Source: Litomosoides sigmodontis (Eukaryota > Nematoda > Chromadorea > Rhabditida > Onchocercidae). From it: a stretch of 64,000 nucleotides of DNA. Positions 41,078 through 53,574 of this stretch are shown piece by piece. Under the pieces are notes generated by a model. It was not told the origin of the DNA. It did not search any database and worked only from the letters and a program-made list of their open reading frames with translations. Made by a program: the position numbers and the translations under genes. The stretch is from contig OY718807.1 of the NCBI GenBank assembly GCA_963070105.1, positions 4,561,001 to 4,625,000 on the forward strand, given 5' to 3'. Numbering within the stretch: position 1 is the first letter of the stretch; the number at the start of each line of letters is the position of its first letter.

Positions 41078-42337
41078 CTACTGCCCCTCTCTTCTTTCTT
41101 TCCTTCTTCTGCGACGTCTCTTAGGAGTAGCAGTTTTCTCATTTGGCCCCAATTCCTGGTGAACACTAGCCAAATGATCCTTTTTCTTCTTTTTCTTGAC
41201 CGAAAGAGGATTCGGTCCTTTTGGACCTTTCCTCTTTCGTTTCGGCTTTTCAGCTTCACCAAACACTGCTCTTTTCAGTTTATTCACTTCAAGCAGTTGA
41301 TTTTTCGGCTTTTCGACTTCCTACAGAAGACTAGATAAACATTTTAACCAATTTTCTCAGATGTACTTGGCAGAAGACTAAAACTTTCCAAAAAGGTTAA
41401 AACAGTATCAATGTTTACTTTATTGTTCAAACATACTCGGAAAACAAGTGAATTTCTGCAAAATGATATAACGGGTAGACCTACGAAGTTCATCGATTCA
41501 AATGATAACGTTTACCTGAATCGTCGCCTCACTGGGTCTGTCTATCAAAATTGCATTGTATTTTATGAACAAGATTGGTATACCGGGAATCTGCTTCAAG
41601 GCTTCCGTAAGCTCATTATCCTACAATTTAAAAATGATTATCCAGTGATCGTTTTTTTTTACTTTATTCATATAAATTGAGAAATTAAGCACTTTACAGT
41701 TCGTTACCTGCGTTGCAAAGAAGTAAGTCATTTTTCGTTTTATTCGACGTGCCATATGCTTGATGCATTCCACTGCCGTCCGAACAGGTTTATGGGGGCA
41801 CGATTCAACCTGAAATATGTTTTCACACAGCTAATGAATTTCAACGAAAATTAAAACTGGCTATTCCAATCCAAGAAAGGAGTGATAGGTAACTCAAAAA
41901 AGTTGGAGTACAAATGAAAATAAGAGAAAGAAAAAGGAGTTAGCTTACATCAAATTGTTTGCAAATATGCAGCGCACCGTACAATGCAGATCCTAGTTTT
42001 TCCAATTCTTTCAGTACACAAGCAGTTACTCGTATGTGAACCTCCTAAACTTAAAAGATTATAAAAATGAATTCTGAAACTCAAACAATTATGATGTTTG
42101 CTATAACAATCAGGTTAAGGTAATATAATGTAATAACATCATATAATGGAAAATAAGTAGAAAAAAACTTACAGCATTTAAATATTTCGGCATCTGCTCT
42201 CGCAAATTAATTTTATTTTGTAATGCAGCCATAACAAAAGTACCATCGAGCAAAACTTTGTAAGGTGGTTCCAAGCTGAAGTTATGCCGATAAATGGATA
42301 TGATACGTTTCGCTCGTTTGTATCGCTTTACCTTCAT
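41078..42337 (-). CDS. rRNA-processing protein UTP23 (PIN-domain, SSU processome)
   Basis: Nucleolar PIN-like protein needed for early pre-rRNA cleavages and snR30 release in 18S rRNA maturation. Five exons: 42337-42173, 42044-41949, 41810-41709, 41620-41516, 41320-41078; all phase 0, 236 residues (human 249). N-terminus MKVKRYKRAKRIISIYRHNF, PIN core YKVLLDGTFVMAAL and NLREQMPKYL, TACVLKELEKLGSALYGALH, zinc-binding-like CPHKPVRTAVECI, FFATQ, and IPGIPILFIKYNAI. The tail is highly basic and ends KRRRRRRKERREGQ, with the UTP23 signature GPKGPNPLSVKKKKK. A GCTTTGCAG acceptor 23 bases before the ATG and a 174-bp gap to the upstream NDUFAF8-like gene suggest a polycistronic transcript. Confidence 0.95.
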
Positions 42338-42511
42338 TTCGTAGAAGATAATAATCTAATCTGCAAAGCCCGGTTGAATGATTTGGCAAAATGGGAACAA
42401 AAGATTAATGAAAAAAGAAAATAATGAAACAATTAGTGGATTCCGTTGTTTAAAGATCTCTCTCACTGGATTACAATGTAAAGATTCTCAAAATTCCCCC
42501 AAATATCTCTT

Positions 42512-42967
42512 CTACGGCTTCCAAATAAATCCGTCATATAATATGTGCTGGATTAATTACACGATGAAACAGAAGTATAAAAAATTTTTTTGCAACTGCA
42601 TGCATACCTGTTTTTCCACACAATTTAACAACGATACAAATTCACGCTCACATGCCAAATGAGTCACTTTTCCAGCTTTTTCTCCGACACACTTCCCGTA
42701 GTTGAGTGCCTGGAATCTCTCAATGGGTTTACGAGAAGCTTTTTCAGCAAAAACAAAAAACGTAACGTCTTCCCGAAATGAATTTGAATTTGTGAAATAT
42801 AGATATATCTCAACAGTTCCATTAAGTCAGATATATTTATAAAAGTTAAAGGTCAAAAAACACGACTGTGGACAACACCTTTTAAGCAAGGCAAAGCGCT
42901 TACCCACCTCGCGTGAACAATTGCTCAGATATGTTGCATATTTGTAAAGTTTCCGCTCATTGGGCAT
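42512..42967 (-). CDS. NDUFAF8-like twin-cysteine (CHCH) mitochondrial protein, 76 residues
   Basis: Small gene missed by simple ORF calling. Exons: 42967-42904, 42738-42608, 42547-42512; 231 bases, phases 1 and 0, 76 residues (human NDUFAF8 74). The second exon carries IERFQALNYGKCVGEKAGKV and then ACEREFVSLLNCVEKQ, closely parallel to human NDUFAF8 (YGRCV...CAREFEALRSC), including a perfect C-x9-C pair. NDUFAF8 stabilises NDUFAF5 for complex I assembly; import would be through the MIA40 pathway. The partner cysteine expected nine residues before GKC is a glutamate here; one cysteine (LSNC) sits in exon 1 instead. An acceptor (ATTCCAG) eight bases before the ATG fits trans-splicing. The last 12 codons (HILYDGFIWKP) are the least certain. 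Position: between PEX3 and UTP23. Confidence 0.72.
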
Positions 42968-43716
42968 ATCCACAACTGGAATTACCTTAATACAATATTC
43001 GAGCAAAACTGGCATTAAAATTTTAATGTGTGTGTGCGTGTGTGTGCATGTGTGGCGATAGACTTCACCCATTCATTTGGTTCTTTTTTTGGACAATGAT
43101 TTTAGCGCCTTAATCCACAAAATGAGAAGTTCCCTCAACTCGATCTGTAACTTTAACGAAATATGGAAATCATATCGATATGTCGATGTCTTCAACAGCA
43201 GTCTGATATTAACGAAGGAACGTCATACATATTTATTAAAAGATTACATAAAGTGCAAACTTATTCCATATGAAGTGAAATTATATTTCCATAACCATAA
43301 TCAAACGATCTACTTAGACGACAAAGAATAAGGTTTTCAAAAACTTCGCAGTCTTTATAAAATGAATTAAAAAGTGGAACGATATTTAACTCAATTTGAA
43401 GAGCATATTTAAAAATTGCAGAAACTGTAGAAGAATTCTGAAATCTATGACTTGAAATAAAATGATATCAACCGTATAATCCTACATGAACCTTTTTATG
43501 GAAAATGAAATGAAGATAGTTGATATAATACGGATATGTATATCTCCTATATTGCAGGTTCAATTGTTTATTTTCAAACCGTTTCATCAAACGAATGTAC
43601 GAACTAAACATTTGACAGAATTATTTTCATTTGCTCTCCTATACTAAAAACGTAAATTTGAAGTCATAAAGGACGTTTAAAAAACAGCAAATATATGGAA
43701 ATAATAAAATAAACTA
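42968..43716. other. Spacer between PEX3 and the NDUFAF8-like gene, with a (TG)n tract
   Basis: Contains a TG-type microsatellite, interrupted, at about 43026-43059, giving the nonsense His/Thr-rich frame seen on the minus strand. The rest is AT-rich, no gene. Length (0.75 kb) is compatible with an operon intercistronic region in a spirurid but is not proof of one. Confidence 0.6.
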
Positions 43717-45937
43717 TCACAGTTTAACGGGAGGAAGTGAAAAAACGTGCATAGAAAGCGAGTGTAATTCGGTGGAACAAAGAATATTTTGTATAGGTGA
43801 ATCGAAACCACTTCGAGATAAGGTGTGGAAACTATCAGTAATTAATGGTAGTACTCTTGCCAATGGCATCTCTTGATTGGTACTGTGTTGGTTTACAAAC
43901 TGAAATTCAAGTAACATTATCGTAAGACAGTTTTCACAATGATGAGATAGAGCTTTGTTATGCACGAGCAAAATGAAGATTTTTTAAGTAAACGGAACAA
44001 CTCCCCTCACGAAATCTGAATGAAAATACTTGTGAAAAAATATACCAAAAAAAAGAAAAGAATACTATGAAATTTGATAATACTATGAAATTAAACCAGC
44101 AATAAAAAAATACGATATTTTTCACTTACATTTATTATGGCATCAAAGAAGAAATCAACTAGCGATGATGTCACTTCTTTGCATTTCGTTGACTCTAACA
44201 TTTCTACGAGACGTCTTAGAAGCACATCCAGTTGATTAAGATTTGGTAACGCAAAACCATTCTTCAAAAAGAAATAAAATACATATGACAAATCATTTAA
44301 AATGTAAAACTTACATAAAGTCAGAAAAATTTAGTAAGATAAACATCAAAAGAAACGATTACCTTATTCGCATATTTCGGCACAACGAGGTATGAGAAAT
44401 GCCGGCAGTCTAACAAATCCATTCGCCTCTTGAGATTTAAAAAGATCGCCTTTAAATGTTCTCCATCTATCGGTGTTTTCAACTCCAACTCTTCTAACTG
44501 TGCTTTGCTGACAGCTTCAATTCTTTTTAATAATTCATCCAAACCTATGTATATTTTTTTTCAGTGCTAGATCATGTATATGAAACAACTGAAAAAGGTT
44601 CAAAATGCAAAAGTAGGTAAAGGCTCACCTGTGGAAATGAAAAATTGGCAACATCTCATAAAAAGTTGCTGTGAAAATGGATCGGCAGTGCATTTTTGGG
44701 GAGTAATTAGCTGCATTAATGAGCTGTTGAATTTAAGATTTTCAGGTAAGTATTGATTCCACCTAAACACGGTCAGTAAGGATGATTATACATCACATAA
44801 ATGGTTTAAGCTGAAAATACACCAATAGAAATTCGAGCAAAAGTACGGATGTATTGTCTTAAATGAGGAGACAATGAAATAAATTTCATCATTTGTACAA
44901 TATGCGGTACTTGGCATTCGTATAAAGACTCTTTTTACAACTACTGTATCCATTAGCTCACGGTACTAAAAAAAGATATCATAGTATATCGAATTGTTGA
45001 TGAGAAACTAGAACCTCAAACTATTCAAAGCTTATTCAGTTATTTCTCCTAAAGATAACATCTTGAAAATTTCGATTTGTTAGCACTCACCAGTGACCCT
45101 CTTTTTCCGTAAGCAGTGAACAAACTTGAGCAGCTAAAATTGAAATCTGGCATTTTAATGTTACAGTAATTAGTGAGAATGCATAAGCAACAGCCACCAT
45201 TCGTCCAATTGCTTTTACCTACAAAAAAATGCAAAGTTGAAAACAAAACAAGTGCGCATAAATAATATTTGACACGGTTTCTAATTCACGTACTGAAGAG
45301 TTCAATCCATAAATCAGTAAGTTTAAAAAAAAGCGGTAGAACAAAAAGGACGACGCTTTAATTCTAACATCCCCTTCCGTTATAAACCAGAACTTCAAAT
45401 CATATCTATACAAAGTGCACAGCTGAATACAGCAGTTTCCCTCAGTCTTTATGTAATAACGCTACCTTAATGTCCTGCCACTGAATAATTCGTTGTTCCT
45501 TGCTGAGTTCCTCATTGTTTTTAAGGTCCTCAATTAATGCTTCTACATCAAAATATAATGATATTCGTTTAGCTATGCTTGGCAATAAGTCAAGAATTGA
45601 AATATCGCATGTTCGATGCTGAGTATCGTAAATGTAATGCCGCCGAGCCTGCATGTTACTATAATAAGAATTCAAATCCTCGAAATGCATATGAGAGCAA
45701 AACTCTACGAAAGAAAAATAGAAATCGAAAAATGCACAGGTACAATGCATATTGCAAAACAGAATCACCAACTTTCAGTTGGCTCCGGCTGAATTCCGTA
45801 TCACGGTTCGATCTAGAACTAAGTTGCAATGAAGAATTTCGCCAAAGCTGTTGAACAACGAATATTCCTCCAGCCGCAACTGCTCCAGCAGCAATCTTGC
45901 CACGATGTCGTTTCAGAAAATCCCAGACACCTGACAT
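43717..45937 (-). CDS. prx-3: Peroxisomal biogenesis factor 3 (PEX3)
   Basis: Peroxisomal membrane receptor for PEX19 that brings membrane proteins into peroxisomes. Exon 1 (ATG at 45937) encodes MSGVWDFLKRHRGKI followed by a single N-terminal membrane anchor (AAGAVAAGGIFVVQQLW). Exon 2 has ARRHYIYDTQHRTCDISIL, the family hallmark (QYHFESNQRTCN in human). Then GRMVAVAYAFSLITVTLKCQ (about 45220-45100), SLMQLITPQKCTADPFSQQ (about 44725-44626), EELELKTPIDGEHLKAIFLN with LDCRHFSYLVVPKYANK, NGFALPNLNQLDVLLRRLVE, and the last exon EMPLARVLPLITDSFHTL ending PPVKL. About 370 residues, as in other animals. Intron phases agree where tested. eIF4E lies upstream and the NDUFAF8-like and UTP23 genes downstream, all on the same strand. 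Confidence 0.95.
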
Positions 45938-47373
45938 GCTGCTGAAAAAAATATACATGTAGCAGCATTATAACACCATCAGGTTTCATCCGAATGAGCC
46001 TAGTTATCGGTTTAAAAAACAAATTTAAAACTCCTGGCCACCATCAGAGCAGCGCTTCAAACACTTGCTGTTATGCTCTTATGCTCTCAAACTATCGAAA
46101 CGTTCGATCTCCACTTGTGGTTTCATCCAGCTTGCTTTGCGAAATCAATGCACAATTCCTTCACTTTGGCATAAAGAACGAGACTTATGTTATACTGTTT
46201 ATAGTGATTACGTTATCGAGCGTCAACACCTCAAATTAAAAATAATATGATCAATTAATGGCATTTTAAAATTACGCAAGATTGCATCACCGATTTGTTA
46301 ACTCGACCGGACAACTGAATTGACAAATCGGTATGGAATCTTGCAACTTTGGATGTCATATATGATACTACAAAATAGCTCTTCTCACATGTGTTGACAA
46401 AGGACTAAGACGGCAATAACGGCAACATTCATCAAATGCTGCTACCGAAAACAGGAAAAAGGGATACGAGCAACATACACGTGGGAGAAAAGGATGTCGC
46501 TCCAATAGAAAAAGACTGTAGTTAGTGTTCTGCATTTTTTTTTTAATCTTACAAAGATAAAGACGGGGAAGTTGCAAATTCCAGTTGTAATTCTCTTTCT
46601 CCCTTTTCCGATATGACTAATATCGATATAGTGATGAAAATAATAATTTTTTGTTTTAATAATAATAATTGTTAGGGTTACAATCATAATAAAATTGCCT
46701 GCAATACAAGTTTTTTGTAGATAACCAGGGTGAAGTATATAATCATTCGATCGAATTGGTGATAACTCTTTATAACACTCAATTTATCAATTCTAACATT
46801 TACTGATAATGTCTTGTGTTACACCATATGTCACAACAAAGCTCCAAAAATATGTTGTCATAACACTACATTCCAAAATTAAACATTCCGAAACGCCCAA
46901 ACTACCCAAAACAACTAAGCCACATAAATGTCTATACACACATATGCACACACACACACACACACACGCACACACACACATACACACATACACACACACA
47001 CGCAAACATAACACATATACATATAAGTCCATACCGCACTTCCAATGTTGTTTGCTTAGACAATTCTCACAATCTAATATTATAGAATCCTCACTCATCC
47101 TTCTCGAAACCTGAACCTGTATTGAACAGTTCTCTGACCACTTTCTCTTAAAACGAAAGGTTTTTTTACAATTAAATCAAGAGTTAAACTAGATAAAATC
47201 TAATGACCCTGTATGAAAGTGAAAAAACCTTTAATTTCTTTGAAAGCTACAAGCGCTTTTTTTCGCAAGTGTTAAAAACATATATTCAAGCTTGCTGTTA
47301 ACAGCACAGCAAAAAAAAATATAGAACCCGCAGATAAAATGTGCAATTTTCTTTCATAAAGGCTTCGTCATTA
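45938..47373. other. eIF4E-PEX3 spacer with a (CA)n microsatellite
   Basis: The long CA/CACG-type microsatellite at about 46942-47006 accounts for the Cys/Val- and His/Thr-rich frames over it. No gene is supported; frames at 45994-46250 and 46368-46687 look random. Confidence 0.6.
46942..47006. repeat. (CA)n microsatellite
   Basis: About 65 bases of nearly pure CA dinucleotides with occasional CG and TA interruptions. Likely polymorphic between individuals. It lies between two genes and has no coding role. Confidence 0.95.
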
Positions 47374-48998
47374 TTAGTCGGAAGCCGTAATAATATGTTT
47401 GGCTTTCACCGAACTAGAACTTTTGTTCTGCACTTCCTGGTGATCTTCATAGCGAAGTACATCAAATATTGGTCGTTGAATTTTCGAATCGATAGCCGGG
47501 TTCATTAATTTCTGTTTCAATATTTCCCTATAAAAAGATCAACAAGATTTCATTCAACTAATGTAAATTTACTTTGTCAAATTATGAAAACAGAAGTGAC
47601 GCTTTGGTTAGCACCATAACTTATTAGCTTGTAATGTATTTGCAGAGTGATAAATCTAGGACCTTCGTTGGCATAACCCGATTTTCACGGCAGCAATATA
47701 ACCAATGGTGAATTTGTCCAACAGCCATTTGTACAATATATTGTATAAATTGGACAAGAAGATAGCATGCTATTAATAATGTTTTATCCCTTACGCTAAA
47801 GCTCATACTCAAAGAACAGGAATTAAAAAAGAGGGAAACTACCCAATTTTGCAATTTGATTCATCGTTGTTGCAATCTGTTGTCCAAATACTTATCTAAA
47901 AATAATAATATTAACTTTAATGAGTACTGACAAAGCTTAAATGAATAACCGAAGCTTACTTTGGACCCCTTATTTCTTATGTTGACAACTACGCCACATA
48001 TGTCTGCAGTGTATTTACCGAACTGTTGGCCTACCACAGCTAGCAGCACTTCCAACCAGATCACATCCAATAAGTCATGATGCCTAGACTTGTCAATCTG
48101 TAAACATATTAGATAGCTATATAAGTTGTTATATTTAGAAAGCCCAAAACATTAGACTTATTTAAATGTAATACGAAATGAGCGTAGATTTACGCAATAA
48201 TACCTATTAATCACCACAATAAAGCCAAATTTACCGTTATCAGCCAGCGACCACCTTTAGCATTTTCCGGAACTTCCCACATAGGCTGAATATCCTTTTT
48301 GAAAACACTATAATCGCATGCGGTTGGTAATAATGACGGTGGACGAATATTAATATAAAGACTGAAATTCATACAGGTTATGAAATTCACATAACTAATT
48401 CTGCTTTTTTTTGTTCAACAAAGACCGGATTTTAGACTGTCGTTAGGTTTCACATAGTAAGGCTAATAGCTGGGTGGACTGTTATATGCTACGACACGTA
48501 CATTTGGTTCCAGTCTCTACGAATACGGAGAGCGTACAACGGGACGAGGACCAATATGGATAAAAGAAACTGCTGGAAAAATCATTAATGACTATAAAAC
48601 ATTGTAACATGGCACCCAAATGAATACATGAAATTAAAAGAGTAAGCTAACACTTACGCCCAAAATTCTTCCACCGTACTAAAGTCAGACACAACTTTAA
48701 GCCGTTTTTCCCAACTTTTGTCACGTTGATCGTTCAAATACCAGTATGTCCAAACATATTTCAATGGATGACTAAGTACTAACATTTCATTTTTCTGAAA
48801 ACAAACAGGAATTACTCATTCAGCTTGAAATTCAACAGAGAAATAAAAAAACTGGAAGAAACTGGCACATACCGCTTCGGGTGAACCACAAGGAAGATCT
48901 GTTTCCTCATCTGGATGATGAACCGTATCACCATTACATTTCACAGCAACCATCATCTCAGGAACTGATCGTTCCGGTGCTACATCATCGATAGCCAT
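47374..48998 (-). CDS. Eukaryotic translation initiation factor 4E (cap-binding)
   Basis: Binds the mRNA 5' cap and recruits eIF4G; nematodes have several IFE isoforms that discriminate monomethyl and trimethyl (spliced-leader) caps. Exons run from 48998 (MAIDDVAPERSVPEM...) through NEMLVLSHPLKYVWTYWYL (about 48800-48665), LYINIRPPSLLPTACDYSVF and IQPMWEVPENAKGGRWLIT (about 48360-48240), DKSRHHDLLDVIWLEVLLAV with GKYTADICGVVVNIRNKGSK (about 48098-47962), ISIWTTDCNND (about 47893-47845), and a last exon from about 47528. Cap-stacking Trp residues (TYWY and PMWE) and the IWTTDC Trp are all present. The C-terminus RYEDHQEVQ...HIITASD resembles C. elegans IFE-3 more than IFE-1/5. I assign the family firmly, the isoform weakly. 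Length about 240 residues. Confidence 0.95.
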
Positions 48999-51105
48999 AA
49001 TGGCACGAATCTGTAAATTAGCTAATAATAGGAATGCATGATAAGCAGATCATCAACAAGTATAGCGAAAGAATACCAAGACAACCATTAGTGACGAGTT
49101 AGAGAGACGGAACACAGCGAGGTCACATCCCAGGTCTCCGAAACTTTGGAACTCCGAGAAACTGCCAACGGTCATCAGATGTCACTCTACAGCTAAATCT
49201 GTTCGGAAGAACAGTTCAGAAAAGCGAAGAAAACCTTGAAAACCCTTACAAATCGAAGCCAATGAACAAATATCCTAACGACCACAACGCCACTCCACCT
49301 CGCTCATCTAAAACCCGCCAACACTAAAGACAAGAGAGGGAACTCAGCAATCCGCGAAATACCGGCCAGCCAGTTTCGGAGCAGACTTGAACAAAAGGTT
49401 GAGAGGGAGAGGAGCGGTACGTGAGCAATGCGATTCTAGGAGTGGGTCACTTGACACGTCACATTAAGTTGCGCAACGCTAAGCGGTGTTCATTAAACCT
49501 GAGAAGTGGAAATGAGCAAAATATTCAGAATATCCCTATCTTCAAGAATATAATCAAAAAAAAAGAAAAACTGAGCACTGGAAAGGATTGGAAACTGACG
49601 ATAGCGCTAGAATAGTAATGGTGAATTTGCAGGTCTCGTAAAGTTAACTGCGACCCTTCAGGCTCATATGGTTACATGGAGTAATGAGTGACCGGTTCAA
49701 CTTGTAAGGCAATTTAAAATTTATTCCTTACGTACCCTAAAGGAGTTCGTACATAATCTGATTAAAATTCTTTAATTCTCACTAACTGAAAGTCAAACTT
49801 TAAATTAAATTTGAAAAGTTGATTTCCAAAACTCATAACACATCATTTATTTATCTATTTCGAATCATTTCCAGTCTAAGTCAAGCTTCTTCTCATTAAA
49901 AAGAAAAAACCTTCCCTGAAGAGAGTGCAAATATAAATATAAATATAAAAATTTTACTGACCGAAAGTGGGATTGTGTAATGACTGCCGTAGGTATATAC
50001 ATAAGTATTGTGTATTAGTTGTATAGTGCGTCTGTAGCTTTTGTGCAACAACATCTTTCGATGCAGCGCTCGGTATGTCTTGGTATGTGCCGAAATGTAT
50101 TGGAAGCATTTTTTGAGATAAATTAATTTTACATTACAGTTAAGTTGTCATGACTTAACTCTTTGTCAGGAGAGTCAAGTCCCACTTCTTCCTTGTCGTT
50201 GTTCGGCTAGTGAGTGCAACAACAACGTTGAAAAAAATCAACAAGTGAGACCAATCAATAAGTTATCGTGTTCAATTTTGGCATTGATTTTTAGTATTTG
50301 TTTACATTTTGATATAATTGAGCGAATAGTCCTTTTTTGTTTGTTTATGTTGCACACTTCATGAAATGTTCCATTTGTGGTCACTTGTAATTCTGTTGAC
50401 TGTAATTATCTCATTCTTTGGTTTAGCGTTTCATTTCGAAATCGATGGGGAAGGTCAACAAATTCTGTTTAGAAGTGTTTTAAGAATGTTAACATCTTAC
50501 AGGATGTATAACAACATGTACATATATCTTTATGGGCATGGATGAAATGATTTTCCCTAAAAAAGAGGTATGCATTACTGACCATTGCTTGTTTGCTAGT
50601 AATTTATTACATCATTATAAGTGAGTTTAATTTTGAACTAAACTTCCACATTTTTAAACAGAATCAATTGATTTACCGGCCATCTTTTTCACTGAGATTA
50701 CCTGTGGCTGGTTCTAAGTGTCACGTACGTTTTCTTACTTCCTTAGCGTTTAATTCCGTCATTTATTGTGGGCACTACTATGAGCATCAGTGATTGACTA
50801 TTCACACTTTGTTGTTCATCTATGCTTGTATTGAAAACTAGTGACTAGTTAAAGGTCTTTTTTCAAGCCGACAGACTTTTTATTTCACAATGTGTTGTAG
50901 GCTATTTTATGAGCCTTTATGAGATCATTCTTGTGATGGTACGTGTAAACTGGGAGAAGATAGTATTAAGAAAAATTTATGTTCATCGTGCATATCCACA
51001 GCTGTTGATAGTTAAAGACGTTTTACTTGTTGGCAACGTTTGCATTTCTTCTGCTTAACCTAATTATAGTATTAAATGTATTGCGTATGTCCTTTTTTTA
51101 CACTT
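48999..51105. other. Intergenic between kinase and eIF4E, partly GC-richer
   Basis: A region at about 49090-49480 has higher GC content than its surroundings, with open frames on the plus strand but no recognisable domain or splice pattern. It is next to the eIF4E start and may be promoter or 5' UTR sequence. The rest is AT-rich and empty to my reading. No SL-RNA or snRNA signature was found. Confidence 0.5.
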
Positions 51106-53574
51106 TCAAGTACATTGTGTTGTGTCCACCTCGGAGTCCACTAGCGTTTCTTCTAGCTGTTCAACTTTTGAGGTCGATCTTTTCCCTTGACCTTTTGCGG
51201 TTGTCGGTGTCTGTTTGGTTAATTGTTTTTTTATAGAGCTCATTACTTTTGCTTTTTCATTTGGTGCTTCCATCCGAGAAGCGCATTCGTTATTTTTCGG
51301 ATCGCCCCATTCGAAAGGAGCTTTCCGGTCGATTTTACGTCGTTGAATGGCAGTCACGAATAGATTTTCAATTTGATCATAATCGGGTCGTTGATGATAG
51401 TGAAGCAAAGAGATATATTCCAAGATAACACCGAATTGCTTCGGGCAGCCCTCAACTTTTAAATATTTAGTTTTGCAGCTACAATATTCGTTGATTTGGT
51501 ATTAAAAAAAACGTTTCCATGCAGTGCACCTGTAGTGTAGAGTTGCCTATTGCACCAACTGCGGGAAAATTTGTGTACTATTAAAATTGTTATCAAATTC
51601 TAGCTTATATTTGGAGGATGCACTTTTACTTTGCTATTGTAGGGATATACATGGCTTCTTCGATTTTTCTTTATTCAACGAAGCATTAGATTTTATGATT
51701 TGAGACATTTGCTGTTTACCTGGAGCAGTCTTCTATTGCTGATTGTTTGCTTGATAACAGCTGTTTCCTTCCTATCCAAGCCTTTCCATGGTAGACGGCC
51801 AGCAATGAATTCAATTAACATGTACATCATTGACCTAAATGCTTACTTTTTTCTAGAATTTTTTCGTAGAACACTTCTTGGCTAGCTTCATTAATTTTCC
51901 TCCTTCAATTCTTATATTTCAATTTGTTTCAATTTTGCATAATTAATCGTAATTCATACATTCTGACAGTTATCTCAATTTTTGAACATTTACGAGATCT
52001 TTGGGAGATAGAGTAGTTTTTAGAAACGTAAAAGTAATTCATTATGTTGTAATTCTGGGAGTACCAACCGTCCCTCTTCTACCTCATTTGTCTTAGAACT
52101 GTGCGAATTATACCACCCAATCATTAATTTTGTTCTTAAATACCATAAATCATCGTGACGTCCTTGTTCCAAATGTTTATGTACGTTAACGCTGCAGTAT
52201 GCGACAGTACCACGAAAGGATGCGCGTGGTCGTGGCTTGCGTAATTTAAGCGCTTTAGTTTTTACATCGTATGTTGCAAACTGTCGTGATAAACCGAAGT
52301 CCAATATATATAATAAATTAACATTTTTCAAACCACTTGCAAAATTCCCTGGCTTTACATCACGGTGTATAAAGTATATGCTGTGCAGGTCGCGAAGAGC
52401 CTTCAAAGTGAGAAGTTTAGTCATAATCTTGAAAATTTGAAAATATTACAACTATTCGTTCGCCTCATATAATGAAAACGGAAACCACTTGATATTATTC
52501 GAAGAGTTTCAGGCAATATGCGGCGATAATTCTAATGACAATTTGGAAAACTTTGACGAACTGGTATATTAGAGGGGTTTATTTTATATATGTGAGATGG
52601 ATCTAAGTTAGAGTTGGAAAAAAGTTCCACAATGATTTCGAGAAAGATTATTTTCGAGAGAATTTAAAATGTTAAATGTAAAAAACAAAAAATAGATGTG
52701 AAAGCACACATTAAGTGCTTGAAGAGCAATTTTTAGAACTGTGGCTATTGTAAATTGACGGTGAGGTGCTGTTTTATGTAATTCGCTGAGTGATTTCCCG
52801 AGCAGTTCCATAAGCAAGAAATTAAACACTGATGTACGACCTGAATCGCTAATAAATTCATCATAATCGTCCAATTAATTTCGGCGAAAATTTAGAAAAA
52901 TTTTGAAGAACATCTATCTCTGACAAATACGCTTCAATTGTATTCACTAAATGATCGCGTCTAACAATATACTGACTGGCCTACGGATTCATTCCCTATG
53001 AAATCTGTGTTTTAAATGATTAATTCATTTATTACCTGCTGCGACGAAAATCGGGACATGTTTGGAATATTGCATACGCTTTAAAATACCGGCTTCTACT
53101 CGAAGTAATTGATCAGAATCGCGTGATTCCACCTTCATCGCCAGATGTTTTGTTTCGCTCATATGCTAGAAGCCTCTTATTCGAAAATATATTTCAAACA
53201 AATATCGATAACGGTTTGTATTTTGGATCGGATGAAATTTTAAAATTCCTGAGAATTTTGAACAGTCTGATGAGTATCATATGATTATCATTTGAACTTT
53301 GAATGTGAACTTTGCTTGTGATCACAAAGTTTTTTTAGCTTCATTACCCAACCGTCATATTACTTCTATTACCATTAAATTAAATAATTAGTGCTAAAAG
53401 TTGAAAAGTTCAAAATAGTTTAGTGCTAAAATGTTATACGATATGACTTACTTTTGTACATACTTCAAATACAGCTCCGCATCCACCTCTACCCAATTTC
53501 TTGACCACAGTCCAATCACCAACCGTATCAGATGCTTTCAAACCTAAAAGTTTGCTGTCACTTCTAGCGGACAT
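51106..53574 (-). CDS. TTBK/CK1-superfamily serine/threonine kinase
   Basis: Protein kinase of the tau-tubulin-kinase/casein-kinase-1 group, greatly expanded in nematodes. Exons in order: 53574 (SDTVGDWTVVKKLGRGGCGA, glycine loop), about 53170-53035 (KHLAMKVES with the ATP Lys), 52840-52700 (FNFLLMELLGKSLSELHK), about 52395-52170 (LRDLHSIYFIHRDVKPGNFA, DFG in LDFGLSRQF, RGTVAYCSVNVHKHLEQG), about 51825-51722 (SMMYMLIEFIAGRLPW) and about 51455-51106 (GCPKQFGVILEYISLLHYHQ, RPDYDQI). FRGTVxYxSVNxHxxxxxGRHDDLW is the TTBK signature. All catalytic residues are present (HRD, DFG). The C-terminal ~75 residues are a Lys/Ser/Thr-rich tail. Many nematode members act in the male germline, but nothing here shows tissue. 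Total about 360-380 residues. Confidence 0.9.

Noticed and set aside
46793..47114. Cys/Val-rich and His/Thr-rich 101-residue frames
   Set aside because: Translation of a CA microsatellite.
47624..47854. 76-residue open frame inside eIF4E
   Set aside because: It is intronic; the flanking exons SIWTTDCNND and EILKQKL join over it in phase with family homology.
52020..52170. Apparent loss of the kinase segment after DDLW in the TTBK gene, suggesting a broken kinase
   Set aside because: A donor at TG|GTATTT and an exon at 51825-51722 (W-SMMYMLIEFIAGRLPW) restore the domain in phase.
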